Under the pieces are notes generated by a model. It did no database searches. It was not told the DNA's origin and saw only the letters and a list, made by a program, of their open reading frames with translations. DNA of 64,000 nt, from positions 2,480,001 through 2,544,000 of the forward strand of contig NC_060017.1 of the NCBI RefSeq assembly GCF_021134715.1, written 5' to 3'. The stretch is from Daphnia pulex. Its lineage: Eukaryota > Arthropoda > Branchiopoda > Diplostraca > Daphniidae. The position numbers were made by a program, and so were the translations under genes. This document shows, piece by piece, positions 40,801 through 54,000 of the stretch; positions within the stretch are counted from its first letter, which is position 1, and each line of letters opens with the position of its first letter.

Positions 40801-43800
40801 CAATTTCATCCAATGGTGTCGACTCCTCGGAATTTACGAGTGTCTTTTATTCGAAACGGATGACTTGGTTCTACGCAAAAATGAAAAAAGCTTCATCCTC
40901 TGCTTACTCGAGGTATAATCCCATCATTATTTGTGGATTTGAAATGATTTTTATTTGAATATTCGTTTCCAAAATGTTATTTAAATTTAGGTCGCCCGAC
41001 GAGGAGCCAATTTCGGTATGCCCGCTCCAGTTTTGGTCCAGTTCGAAAAGGAGATCGATCGGGAGATAGCTAAAGAGGGAAACTTGGAAAACGGCAATGA
41101 CTATGACGAAGAAGATGGAATTGACATGATGGAATTGATTGAATACGGGCCTCAGGCGCAAATAGTTACCAACGATCTGCGAAGTCTCGATGAAATGGTA
41201 AGTTTCGATTTGTCACTTTTTCTTGTCCACCTGCCATCCATCTTCCATTGTGGGCCACGGTGTTGTATTGCTCAGCATGGGTGTGTGTGTGTATAGGAGA
41301 TAGTTATAACATGTCCATATAGGAATTCCTTTTTATCGCCTTTCTGACGCGCTGCTTTTTGGCGGACATCCGTGAAGAAGTGAACCCGAGAATACAAAGA
41401 AGCAGACGGTTCTAATGGATTACCAGAATGCACATTGGCTTTTCCTTTGGAGGTGGGAAAAAACAAAAATTCATCTCAAATGTCCGACTTGAGCGTCCAG
41501 TCAGAGAGTGTAATGATATAGCGGTGTCCAAATAAGATAGTGGTCTGGCCCCAGCGACTTTTCGGCTCTCTTTCTTTGTTTGTGTACGTATAGAGACGAC
41601 TTTCGAAATGTATTCGTTGTTGTATAGGCCGTTACTATTTTTTCTTCTTTCGGAAAAGAGCAGCAGCAGCAGCTTCGTCGCCCAACGATCATAGAAAGTC
41701 GTTTGGAGCCGAGCTCATTGGCTTGCAACGATGTGATTTCTCTTATATCGGTGGTAGAAAGTATAATGTCCAATTGTCCGTTCGATTTTTTTTCTTTCCC
41801 AAAAGAACTTTCAATGTGATTGCGACGAGGTGGGGGGTACACTTGGCACTATAGATTTGCGCAACTATAGGCGTCGCTATTATTGTTCTGTGAGTTTTTC
41901 TACCACACAGTGTATACGTACGTGGACTATTGTTAAAAGAAGAAAAAGATGTGCTTGAGAGAAGCCTTTCAATTGAGCTCATTTCCGGGGCCAGGGACGT
42001 TCGTATGTGTGGCAGTGCTGCTGCTGCTGCTGCTGGCAGATGCAGCGATGGTTATTCTAAGGCGTCTCATGACATCTCGCAGCGTCGCGCCAAGTGATGC
42101 TAAAACCAAGTCAATCCAACCATGGCAAACAATCGTCGTCTGCACGTCTAATTCCCACGATCTCCATTCTTACTCCATTCTACCACCCTATCATCTCCCC
42201 CTTACTTTTTTTTGAAATTGAGGAGAAATCTTCAATAACGCAACAAACTCGAAAGATTTCGTCGATTTCCCTTCGGTTGTTTTTGTTGTTTTCTTTATTC
42301 AGACGCGCGTTGATTCATGGACGCGCGGAGACCAGCTGAAAATAATAAACATTAGATTTCGCCATCGTCTGGAAAAATAAGTAGATCTGCCGTCTAGTGT
42401 TTCATCTTTCACGCTTGGAAGTTTGGTCAGCAGTTTGCCGCATCCCATTGAGGCGCATCGATTTACCCCAGTCGCAGTTCGGTCGGCCACACTCACGTTA
42501 CAACGTAACGGATGAAAAACAAACGAGGGCGGGGGAGCATCTAACTAAACACACACACACACACTGGGCATGGGCACTATAGTGTGTGTGTTGTGGGCAC
42601 CGTTACTGGAACACGGTGAGGAAAGCGGGGCGTGAGAGCGCAGCGGCATGGAAAAGATAAGACCGAAAATCCTAGCCCAAAAGAGTTTCTTTTCTTTCTT
42701 TTTCCCTGATATATAAACTCTCCCGCTATCGTCCTTTTTAGCACCTACCGCAAATTTGGTGGACAGAATGGACAACAAGATGAAGTCAATCCCCTATATC
42801 TAAAAGCCGTTTACTTGTCCGCCTTTTGATATCGAAATGTTTGTTTCTTCTTCTTCTTCTTCTTCTCGACCGGCGATCAAAACAGTTGGCGGCTAATTTC
42901 CCTCTTTGGTGGCTATCAAATTCCCATAACAAAAATATGAGTCAAAACCGTTGATGCGGATACGTACGTCTTTTGTATCGCGGTGAGAGAAAAGATTGTG
43001 TTATTCATGCAGTTCTACCGGGACGCGTTATAAAAACATCAAAGTCATGACGGACACACGAATGTTTTCTAACCATTTTGCATATAAATGGCATCGTATC
43101 GATCTTGGAGCGATGAAAAGTAAAAGCAAGATATCTGCAGTTCCCCCAAACAATCCATCTTTCAGTGTGCATTTTATTTTATTTTTATTTTATTTTATTT
43201 TTTTTGTTGCGAATATTTGATTGACAATTTTATTGAATTTTTTTAACAATCTTTTCCCAATATGGTCCGATCCCGACGTCCGAATTTTGTGGCTATCTGA
43301 TTTATATTCCGACCGGTTTTTTTTTTTCTTCCAGCAAAGAGAATTTTTTGGACTATCGCAGGTTCTAATATTCTAATATATAGTTAAAAATTTGGACAAG
43401 ATTCGCTTGTTGGAACGTCAAGAGCAAACCGTAAAACGACCTCCCTGCAGGGGCTTTTGTACTGTTGGAAAAGAAAAATTCACGACCGTGAAAGTTTCTC
43501 TAGCCTTTTCGGCTTTTATAATGAAATAATCATAACAATGCCGATTTGAAAATGTTTTTTATTTTCCTTTTTGCTATTCATCCGTGTTATGGTTTCCCAA
43601 ATCTAACTAACTTGACCTTCAACACGGAATGAGACATGTTGTAGTATAGGGCTGGGTATTTGTTGGTCGGTACTATCTTCATTGGTTGGCTAATGCTGAC
43701 GTGGATGAACCACACACAGTGCACGGTTTTTCGTGTAACACGTCAACTAATTCTTCCTTTGCAAAAGTGGGACAAGGTTCAGATACTTCAAGAGCTTCTC

Positions 43801-46800
43801 TCCTCTATTGTGTTATAAAGTTCCTTTAAGAGTATCACGTTCGAACGAATTTGAAGGTTCGACAGTATTAAATGTCCACTTGCTGGCGCAATAAGTAGCC
43901 AGCAGCAGAGTTTACATTCTTTCTCTCTCTCTGTGTGTGCCGTGAGCTGATGCTGAATAATCCTTGACACCAATCATTTCTACAATTCATTTCGCTCGTG
44001 CCACATTTGACCTGGCCCGTATCTCCTCCTCCAGCAAAGTCAGTCGACTCTCTATGAGTTGACACAAAAATTTCTTATATGAAAGAGTGACATCTTTGTT
44101 TCGGCGCAATGTCGTGAAAAAATGAACGTATCCAGGAGGGGGTTAGCTTTTATTTTTATAGCTCTTTCTCGGAAAACCAACATGAATAACAGCACCGAAT
44201 ATGTTTGGTTGGCATTGTTCTAGGAAACGGTGGCTTTTTTTCCCGACCTGGATTTGTATTTTAACGAACTCTATTCGAATGTCATAATTTTTTTTGTTCC
44301 TTTTCTTCTTCTTCTTTTGCTTGTTTTGTGTAAACGCCACCTGCCATTCTTCCTCTTCATTGTGTGTATTTTTCTTTATGGGTTTTTTTGCTGCTGCTGT
44401 GCGAGAACCGTGAGCGATGAGCGAATTTCTTTTTGGAGGAGTTTAAGGAGGTATAGAGAGCCCGGCGGAGGAGAACATACGCATGCCCTGCCACATGATG
44501 TTCTTTCAAACTTTGATTCATTGATGATGGCTTGATGCTCATTTCGTGGGAATTCCGCTACATTATGTTCGCCCTTTGATAGAGATATTGCGTGAGACTG
44601 ACTTGTCCTCCTCAAGCATCTCTTTTATAGTATAGGATATAGTTTAGTTTGAAAGGAGACTGCTGTAGTATATTGATCTTTCTTCTCTTCTCTTTCTTTA
44701 CACTTGTTCGTGTCGGTTGTGTCTCTCCCATCAAATCAAAACCGTTCGAATTGGATCTGGCCCACAAATCCGACGCACGGCGGATTGAGAAGCGAGTCGA
44801 CTTCAATGTCGAAACAATCGTTCTCCTTTAAATGCCACCGGCAAGGCCTTAAATGGATGCGATTTCAGGGGTCTGCTTCTCTCTCTTTCTCTCACGCACG
44901 CAAAGGGGGGAAGACCTTGAACTGGGTTTGCTTCACATCGTCCATCCGCGCTGCTGCTGGCTGACTATAGAGCTGATCTTTCTGGTCGTGGTGGCGCGGG
45001 TTCGATGGTTCCCCTACACGTGTAAATAAATGAAGGCGTCCTGTAGAAGTTGTTCACGCCGAGAATGGTCGTGATGCCATAGTTGGGGGGAGAAAAAAAT
45101 GATAAAATCTGTCAATTCACGCAGGTTTTATAATAATAATAATGCGCGACTTTTGTGTGTTGTCTGCGTTGACAGGATTTGGCGGCAGACCCATGTCTTT
45201 CCCGCTCGCTTCTATAGCCGACTTGTTGCTGATTACATTATAATAATATCTCTCTTCTTTTTTTTTATTATTACGATTCAAGGTACGAGATCTCGTGGAA
45301 AACTGTTCGTGCCCGACTCAATTCCCCATGATTCGTGTTTCAGAGGGCAAGTACCGGATCGGCGACACCAAAATGCTCATTTTCGTCAGAGTAAGTTAGA
45401 CAGTACTACATTCACACTTTTACGTATATATCTCTCTCTCTGATATAATCAAATTTGACGTGCGTATGTGTCTGTTCCGCCTCGCTAGTTTTTATGACTT
45501 TATTCTTGTTTGGTTTGTTTGTTTTTTTACGAAAAAACAAACAAACGAATATTTTATGATTTTATTTGTTATTAAATATAATAAAATTACATGGGAAGGT
45601 GAACGTATGTAACATACACAAAAGCTAGGCTATATGTATATGGTAAGTCTGTATAAGGTGAACGCATGCCTGCGCATAATAAAACGGCGGATTGGTATGC
45701 CTAGATGACTCGCCTCCGGTATGACAAAATTATTTAAGTATACAGAGCCGCGTTCAATTTCCCCACGTTTAAAAACCTCTTTTTCCGTAGAAAAGTAAAT
45801 ATATGTGAAGTTTGAATTGTTCTTTTGTTTAAGCTAAGAAAATACTACTTGCCACACACAGTAAGTACAATACTAAAAGTAAAAATAGCAGTAGTCTTTG
45901 CTAAGATATCGTATACATATTTATGAGTCGAAGACTGTGTGTTTCTATATATTTTGGTTTTCCAAAAGTTTTCTTAAGTATTCTAATGGGTTCTTATGTA
46001 TTCAAGACAGCGTCCGTATAGTCATTGTTTTACCATTGACTAAAATGAACCCTGATTGATCACTGTTTTGCATTTTAAGCGCTTCTTTGGATTTTGTTTT
46101 ATTTATTTTTTTACTTTTATTTCGAATAACAAAAAAAAAACAGGTTCTACGCAATCACGTCATGGTCCGTGTTGGAGGAGGCTGGGTAAGAGCTTTTATT
46201 TTTTGTCTTTTAGCCACATCTGATTAAAATAAGTCCAAAAAACGACCCTGTGGCACCGATTTTCATTTCCAAATTGTTTTTTTTTTCTTTGTGTCTTCGA
46301 TTTTTAGGACACTCTATCGCACTATTTAGAGAAACACGACCCTTGCCGCTGTCGAGCAGGTAGGAAGAAATTTTAATTGCTGGTGGCCTTCTATCGGTGA
46401 AGGCTGCCATATCGCTTATTTTGGAACCTGTTTAATAATCTAGAAATTTGGCTGCTGTAACTGCTTTTTCATTTTTTCCAAAATGCTCAATTCATTACTG
46501 TAAATATAGTGCGAACCCAGGCTGCTCTTGAGAGTGTTGAGAGATTTCTCGAGGCTGATGACTTGCGGAAGATTGTTGCTGCCTAGAGACGATTTCCATA
46601 GTTTTGATGATTATGACTCACCAAAGTCCCTTCCTTATATAGAACTCGCCAGTGAAATACCGGGAAAACTTATGAAACAATGAGAAGCGCAAAAGATTCC
46701 TTATATAGGACATCCTGAAATCGAACGTCTATTATCGTTCGGGGAGGGAAAAACAAAACAAAACAAAAAGGCTGGCGGAGAAAGATAGGAGAGGTAACGA

Positions 46801-49800
46801 AGCTTGAAAGCTATTAAACACAAATAGATGGGAGGAGGCCTATCAGGGAAACCTCTCAGATCTAATCAGCATCTCATGCTATAGGCCGTATTATTATAGG
46901 TTTTTTTCGTCTTGTTTCACGGAACAGTCGCAGCTAGTGTGTTCCTCGTCTCTCTCTCTCTCTAACCGGCCGAAGCTCATTGGTATTCTATGACATCATT
47001 GCAGACAGAAAAACAGGATTCTCTCTATCCGTAATCAAAGCCTTGTCTCCTTTTTGCTGACAGTCCATACGGGTCTCCTTTCTGTGTGCGATCACAAAAA
47101 ATAGAAAGAAAGACTTTGTCTGCTGTATATGCAAACAAAACCCAACGGCAGGACAGATATATACTTAACTCGTGTAAGAGTGAAGCGCGGCATTCGAGTA
47201 GGTAAGGAAAGTTGCCGGTCAAACTGGTCAAGGTAAACGGGATGCATTGGCAAACGCAAGGCCAGTTTCACAGATCACGATGAGATTTGAGAGAGAGAAG
47301 AAAAATGCTTACAGGCGCGTGCAAGAATTGTGACCCAACGAGGTGTTATGGATACGCTCGGTGCGGAATTGTATTTCGCAAGGTTATATAAATATTCGTA
47401 ACATGATGAAACTCGTTCTCAAATTTCTATTTCGGACCGTCCCCATTTTCCCTATTAAGTCGTGGGAAGGAATAATCAAGGAAGGGACAATGCTACATCC
47501 TGCATTGTTTGAAATTGTCAAATGACAAACAATTTATGTAACCAAGTGCAATGGCTGGATGATTTCTTTGTTTTTATATACCTTATGTAAAATTCAACGA
47601 AACGAAAAAGGCATATTGTACAAATGAGTTTGAGATGGACAGCCGCTTATTATTGAATATTACCCGGATGCAAAACAGTTTTTTTTTGTTTCTTCTTTCT
47701 GCTGATCATTAAGCTTTGAGTAATGTGCAACTGGATACAAACGAACATGCACATTTTGACGAATAGTTGCATTGAAGATTTCCTTTTTCAAGAGAGCTGC
47801 TTTTGTGTGCATTACCTTTTACGGCTCCACAATGCCACGCGATTCTTTTTTTATTTTTTGTTTTCTTCGATTCCATGTCAAGAAAGAACATACGATTCTC
47901 CCCAAAACAACAAGAAAATATTACCAGTTGCCAAAAGATTTAATTTTTCAACGATTACGCAGCTGCAATGCGGCAACCAGAAGGGATTTTTGGTTGTTGT
48001 TGTTGGTTTCAAGTCAGGAAACGTTGACAACAAATGTAGGATCCTCCCAAAGACTTTTGCATGTTACCTGGGAGTTAAATAGTTTTCCTCCCTTAACGTT
48101 GGAAAAACACGCTTCTTATCTGATGAGAAGTGCGCACGCAACGAGTCCCCCAACTATGGTTAAAATAACTGGTTATCGCTACTAGCAATAGCGCATTTAC
48201 CTCCGGCATTGAAGTGTCTCGATTGGAATTGAATTGGAATTAAGTCATAATTGTAGCAATGCGGAATCATTTTCTCGCTATCACTAACTGTACTTGCACG
48301 CCATTTTTAGCTAGTTTCGTGTGTGATTCAATGAGGCCTTAATAATGAATCCCGTATACGTCTATAAATATCAACTTTTGGTTCATATCTAGGGCATCGA
48401 ACACCGATCACGTCCAAATTAAGCGTCAGTCAGAATTCCCGCGGTACAACACAGATGGAGGTGAGCTACGAACGGGGAACATCGCCACCGAATTCACGCC
48501 GCTCCTCCGGTGCCTCCGTTACTGGGACAACTCTATCACGCAAAAACTCAGTGACCGGAACGACGACGACTTTGCCATATTCATCAGCATGCGATTCTTC
48601 AACCGAAACAGCGCCGGCCTCGAATCGGTTTCATGCTCGCCACCGAAGTCCCTCTCCCTCGATTAGGTTCCGCACAAGTTTCTTTATTATTAAATCGTTT
48701 GGATCGAATTATTTCGATCAAACGAAATGGCTTCTTATTTAATCTCTTTCTTCAAATATTGAAGTTGACTCGAATCAATTTTGATGTACAGTCAGTGTAC
48801 GACGTGTCTACATCGATCAAGTGATATGTACTAACTTTTAATGCCGTTTCTTATCAGGCATTACTCTTCAGGGGCCTTGGGGAGCAGCCCAATTTTCCAG
48901 CGGTCGGGATCTGCTCGCTACAGTGCCAATAATTCATACAATTACGGCCAGACTTCGCCGGCTTATCAGCAAGAGAATCACAAAGTTGTCTCATCTTCAC
49001 CAGGGAATGCGGATTGCCCTGAGTCGGACGAATGTCTGCCAGCCAAAAGTAAGTGCTGACAAAATTTCGTAGAAAAATAAGTCAAATGGCATACAAATAT
49101 AGACATCTTTTAAAATAATGGACAGCTTTCTCGTGATTCACGTCAATGGCTTTAAATAATTTCACTGAACAATTTACGCAAAATTTACCCGAGTCATTTG
49201 GTCTTTTCGAATTATCGTAATGACTTAAATAGGGCTCAGTCTTCCGACAATTGACTCGGCTTTGCCTTCGCCAGAAACTTTCCCAATTCAGCCATTAAAA
49301 TATTGAGTATTACTAATTGTTCTTTGACGCAATTTGTATCGTTTAAGGTCATTCAAAGAGCGTAATTTTCAAACATTAAAAAAAAGAGTACTTGTTGTGT
49401 AGCGCTTTGTTTTCGTGGAGGTCAAGTGAAATTGTGAAATTTATCGCTGTTATGTAGATTATATCCACACAACCGTGAAACTTCAGTCTCTTATCTACCC
49501 CACGGGCGCTATCTTATAAAGAATTTATGTTGCAACAGCAGATGTTGTTGCAGTGTCCTAAAAGTTAATTTATTTAAAAGTTGAAGAAAGAATTTAAAAA
49601 TCGATTTTATTTGTTTTTGTGTAGGAATTTGGAGCCCCAGCTATCGACGTTCGACCAATGCAAGTAATACGCAGCAGTCCAAGCTTTCTCGTGGACAAGA
49701 CGATCAATTTGGGACTAAAAGTAGCCGGACGAAAGTCACGTCGATCAATAACACTGACAGCAGCTCCGAAATATCCGATGAAGGCTATCGAACCGGAGTT

Positions 49801-51000
49801 GGAGCCGGAGACATCAAAAGCGAAGAACTGGATGAGCGACCCGATTCCAGTTGCACTCAAGTGTCGCAGACAAGCTCTTTAGAATCAGGTGTGTCTTCTG
49901 CCGGACCATTAGATGATTCCGATCCGGCTTCTAGTAATTATAAACAGGAAAAACTGGAAAACAAGTACAATTACAGCAAAATCCCCCTGTTGGGCAGTTT
50001 GCGTAATATGGGCAAAAGGGCCAACTCCCATTACTCGACGGAATCCATCGGCTCGTTGTCAAGGAAATCGTCATTAGAACTCGATTGCCGCTCACCCGGT
50101 CACAGCAGCAACGCCGTATCGCCTAATTTAACAAATCTGGGATTCCGGCGTGAAGTGTTCGGCCGGCATTCACTTCGAGCGCGATCGTCCACCAACGACG
50201 GCGAAAAGTTAACTGTCAGAACGAATATTGACTTTGGCGAGCCAGTGACCGGATCTAAAAACACTTTCACTTGGAGCGGAAGAAACAGACGACAACGCCC
50301 CAGCATTCAAACCGAATCAACTTTCATTAAGAACAGAAATCCGGTTAATTCTCCAGGATCGAGTTATCGATCCCGTTCGGTCAACAGCGCGGCGTCGCGT
50401 GAACATTCTCGAGCTTCTTCCACATCACCAAGTAGCAGAAGACGCAATGCCTTTGTTACTTCGTCGGGATATGGCGCTCCTACCTCACCAGAGATTAAAC
50501 CCATTCCGAATTTGAAATCACAAAAACCCGTGTATCATGCTAAACAGCCGCCACCCACTTCGCCGCTCCAGTCGGATCCCTCCAAGATATCGCCCTTGTT
50601 GCGCAACATGCTAAAAGACGTGGAACTCGACAACGACGCTTCGATACTGAAGAAAATGGAAGAAATTGTTAATCAGTACAAAGCCCGAGTGGAAAGCATT
50701 CTTGCTGCTGAAGGAAAGACGTTGAATGACGATTACACGGCCAGGGTCTCTCCTTCGGCCCCCGCGACTCCTTGCATCAAAATCAACGATCAGCGAAACG
50801 AAGACCCGACCCAACGACCGGCCAAGAATGGGACTTCAAAGCTTAGCAGACGCAACTCTCTCGACTCGAGCCTGTCACATCTGCCCACACGCATGTTCGT
50901 ATCACCGAGGAAAGATTTAGTTTCGCAATCTCCATCTAAGATCCCAGTGCCGAGGTTCTATCGCCCGAAAGAAGATGTTAGGAATCCATGCTTAGTTTAA
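37833..51000 (+). CDS. GAS2L1: GAS2-like cytoskeletal linker (GAS2L1/2; fly pickled eggs type)
   Basis: Ten coding exons: 37833-38060, 38884-39012, 40763-40912, 40991-41197, 45283-45390, 46144-46185, 46308-46359, 48393-48666, 48858-49048, 49625-51000. They give 918 residues. A calponin-homology domain spans about 28-172 ([55 protein letters not shown]). A GAS2-related (GAR) domain spans about 239-305 ([44 protein letters not shown]). A long Ser/Arg-rich disordered tail follows with two SKIP motifs (about 578 and 898), the SxIP signature for EB-protein binding at microtubule plus ends. The CH domain binds actin and GAR binds microtubules, so the protein should crosslink the two. ATG 37833 is the first in the exon after the acceptor at 37751. 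Introns reach 4.1 kb. AATAAA lies at 51363. Confidence 0.92.
42845..42865. repeat. (TTC)7 microsatellite
   Basis: Seven tandem TTC units in the large intron of the GAS2L1-type gene. Confidence 0.9.
43172..43203. repeat. (TTTTA)n microsatellite
   Basis: Imperfect TTTTA/TTTTTA tandem units in the large intron of the GAS2L1-type gene. Confidence 0.8.
45513..45546. repeat. 15-bp inverted repeat of low complexity
   Basis: Arms GTTTGTTTGTTTTTT (45513-45527) and its exact complement (45532-45546) flank TACG. It is intronic, and its A/T-rich periodic composition makes chance or slippage a likely origin. Confidence 0.8.
46360..48392 (+). other. 2.0-kb intron after the GAR domain exons
   Basis: An intron between the GAR domain and the disordered tail. 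It is AT-rich with a CT-repeat near 46950. No exon with matching phase and recognisable peptide was seen, though tail exons evolve quickly and a cassette could be missed. Confidence 0.5.
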
Positions 51001-54000
51001 TCTATAGTAATATGTTACATGCTGAAACGCATTCTTATTGTCCTTGGGAGACTAAGGTCAATTTATTGTTTAATTGTGGGTTATGAAATAAGCACCTTAA
51101 TCTCTTTCATTAATATAATTGGTAAAACTTAATTTTTTAAATGGTGAATAACGTTTTAGCATTATTGCGGAAAAGGGTATTCTTAAATTAAATTTATGTA
51201 ATTCAAGACTTGTAAGCAGATAATATAGTAACTCTTCCAGCAGATGTTACACAGATTGCACAAAACATTTTTAAAAAACTCTGAGATGAGGAAAGATCGG
51301 AAAGATTGTGGGCTGGGACACATATGCGATTGAACATGCGGATTTAGCATGACCTTAGTGGTAATAAATATACTGGTGAAAAAAAAAATAAGGTAGTAAA
51401 GATTATCGTGTAATTATTAAATTTACTTGGGTCAGGTTTAAGCTCAATAAGTTCTTATCTATTTCAAATAACACAGTGCAATAAATACATATATCTTTAC
51501 GGCAATCCTTTGTGATCAAGCTAGTTAACAAATATACTAAGATGGCTAACTTACCCCTCGTGAAATACATAGCAATCTGAAAATTCCAAGTGTGCTATTA
51601 AGAAATCAAACAGTGCGAATTTTAAAACATTAACAAAAGGTGGTGTTTAAAAAAACTCGGATTCTATGCTAAAGTTATGGTTCTCCAAAACCGTTGATTA
51701 TATTCTTCTTTCTTTTCGCTCAGTGAGGCTTTTTTATTGTTTGTTTTCATTTGCATACTCACCTTTCATGATTCAGACCTTTGTATTGTGAATGATTGGA
51801 AAAAATAAACATGCTTCAATTTATTGATCGCCGTCCAACAAAAGATTTTTCAACTGAGGATCTTCTCAGTTCAGTGAGTCACATCGAAGTCAACACGAGA
51901 ATGAGTCAATCCGCCCCCCACGCACATGTTGGTGGGTGCAAAAGTTCGCAAAGGTGTAGCGTGTAGGTCGAGATTGCGACACATTAAAAAAAAACGACAA
52001 TCAATAAAGAAAAACAAAAGTCGCTATACTTTACTGGCTCCCAGCCATGTGTGTTTCTCTGTCCTATAGTACCGACAGCGGCGATTTCAGAGTCCTTCTG
52101 CACGGATGCGCCATCTTTTACACAACAAACAGAACGTTCATCAGTTCCTTCACGTTTTGATTATGATTTACCCAAAGACCCGAGTTAATATCACAAATAT
52201 GTTGAAGCAATTGTCAACCGAGTAAAGCGTAACTATATAAGCTGATAAAATAAATGACGAAACTTCACGGTTGTTTCGCTGCTGATACCAAACTACAGGT
52301 GGAATGTCTCTTTATATGTAGGCTATCCACGTGTGTTTGTAGAGAATGAAAGAATTCGGTGGTGATAATAGCTTGTTATAGGAGAAACTCGCGTCCCCTC
52401 GTCCTGTCACTACCTTCTACTTTAAGACGAATGGTCCATTTTCCCCATCAACTATTCTTCTGTCTTCCTTTCGTCCTTTTTAGACTAGCTATACCCCATT
52501 GTTCCAAGTTTCCTTTGTGTATAACTGTATATTAATAGTTATCCTCTATATTTACACTCTATATCTAGATCATCAAGATTGGCCAACCAAATCGGTCGGT
52601 TAAGCACATAGTGCGTGGGCGATTCATCGGGAAACGCTCACGTTGGAGCGATCTCTCTCCTCTGTCCAGCACGACCATTCTGTCATCATTAATCACTAAT
52701 AAGTACTGAGTTCGATATTTAACAAGATCTCTGACCCCGTTTCTTGGAAGTGCTCCTATATTTATCTTATTAGATTATTTTCCTGAGGTTGTCTTATAAA
52801 AATGCCTTTGCGGTTAACCTCATATCCTTTCGTAGATATTTACCTATAAACAGGAAGTAAATGGTAAATAGTTCCTGACACCAAAACGATAAGAGGACAG
52901 CAAACCATCTAATAAGGAGTTTGTTTGCAAAGAATTTCGAAACATAAACTTTGACGGCGTTTTCATTTGACACCTTTTGAAGTGATCCCTGGTGTCATCA
53001 ACACTAGCAATTATGTAAGATCACACTTTGGATATAATAAAGTCAAATGTCTACTTTTCCTCGCCCTATGATTTTACAGATGATCTCATAAGCCAATCAT
53101 TTTCTTTTCGCAACTGCGAAGGTTAATCTACTTTTAACGAGATGGATGTTGAAAGCGTCTAAAAGGGTGTTGGCTGTAATCCTCTAAATGATTCTCATCG
53201 CATATGGTACACCGTACACGGGAACGCGAACAGGGAGGAGCTAATTGAAGGAATATTTAAATTAAAGTGTATACTTGATAGACTTCCCAAGTGTATGGAA
53301 ATAAATAGGTACGAACCAAAACTTTAAGAGATATTAATTATTTATTTCATAGTTCTATATTCAAGGTTAACTCTTAGTGTATTTCACGATTCCATTTTGC
53401 GCACCTTAGAATTCTGTTTTCCGAATTTCAAGCATGTAACGCCATCTGTGAATTCTTTTCCGAAACTCTTATAGAAAAGTTTTCCCGCACTTTTATCAAA
53501 TCAAATGCGACGTTGTTTCCTAGTAGAAAAATAATTTTAAAAAATTACTCAAATCCTTTTCAATATATAATTATATTAACAATTTGAGTTCAATTAATTG
53601 ATTATGGCTTTGAATAATTTTAGCTAAAGCTTGACATTTCTGAAGCATTGTTTTCATACACTTTGTAGTCTGCTGCTGACATTCCAAATGGCAAATGAAA
53701 AGTTGAGTGTGAAGACAGCATGATGCCACATGCAGGCCACATGTGGATTTGATGTTATGTGAATTTATTAGCCATCTTTGGAAATTGGAATGAATTGTCA
53801 CCTATAATAGATGCCGAAATGTGAATAGGTATATCCTTTATTTTCCTGTATTGAATGCAGTCATTTGCTTGTTAAAAAGTGAAACTTTAAATAGCATCTT
53901 GATATTGACAATCCATAACCCAGTACTAGCTTATGTTCATAGTAGATTCATAGTTTACAACACTAGAGATTTATTTTTGTTCTAGTGCCATACAAAGTAT

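Larger units (their letters stand above)
41198..45282 (+). other. 4.1-kb intron of the GAS2L1-type gene
   Basis: This intron separates the CH-domain exons from the GAR-domain exons. It contains microsatellites (GTGTGT near 41280, CTG run near 42018, TTC at 42845, TTTTA run near 43172) and no recognised nested gene. A plus-strand frame at 41949 with a Leu run is produced by the CTG repeat. Position and size make it the likely site of regulatory DNA or an internal promoter for GAR-only isoforms. Confidence 0.55.

Noticed and set aside
41949-42215. Plus-strand frame with a signal-anchor-like Leu run inside the large GAS2L1-type intron.
   Set aside because: The hydrophobic run is the translation of a CTG microsatellite; no promoter, family match or polyadenylation signal was found.
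44995-45020. GGTTCGATGG, resembling a tRNA B box.
   Set aside because: The second half does not fit the B-box consensus, and no A box or acceptor stem can be formed at the right distance.
45513-45546. Inverted repeat that could be read as a hairpin RNA or element end.
   Set aside because: Made only of GTTT/AAAC units and homopolymers, so slippage or chance explains it better.
53571-53801. Minus-strand 76-codon frame with Cys/Gln-rich, helix-like ending (QQTTKCMKTMLQKCQALAKI).
   Set aside because: No family recognised, no supporting neighbouring exons, and it sits in AT-rich intergenic DNA; chance cannot be excluded.
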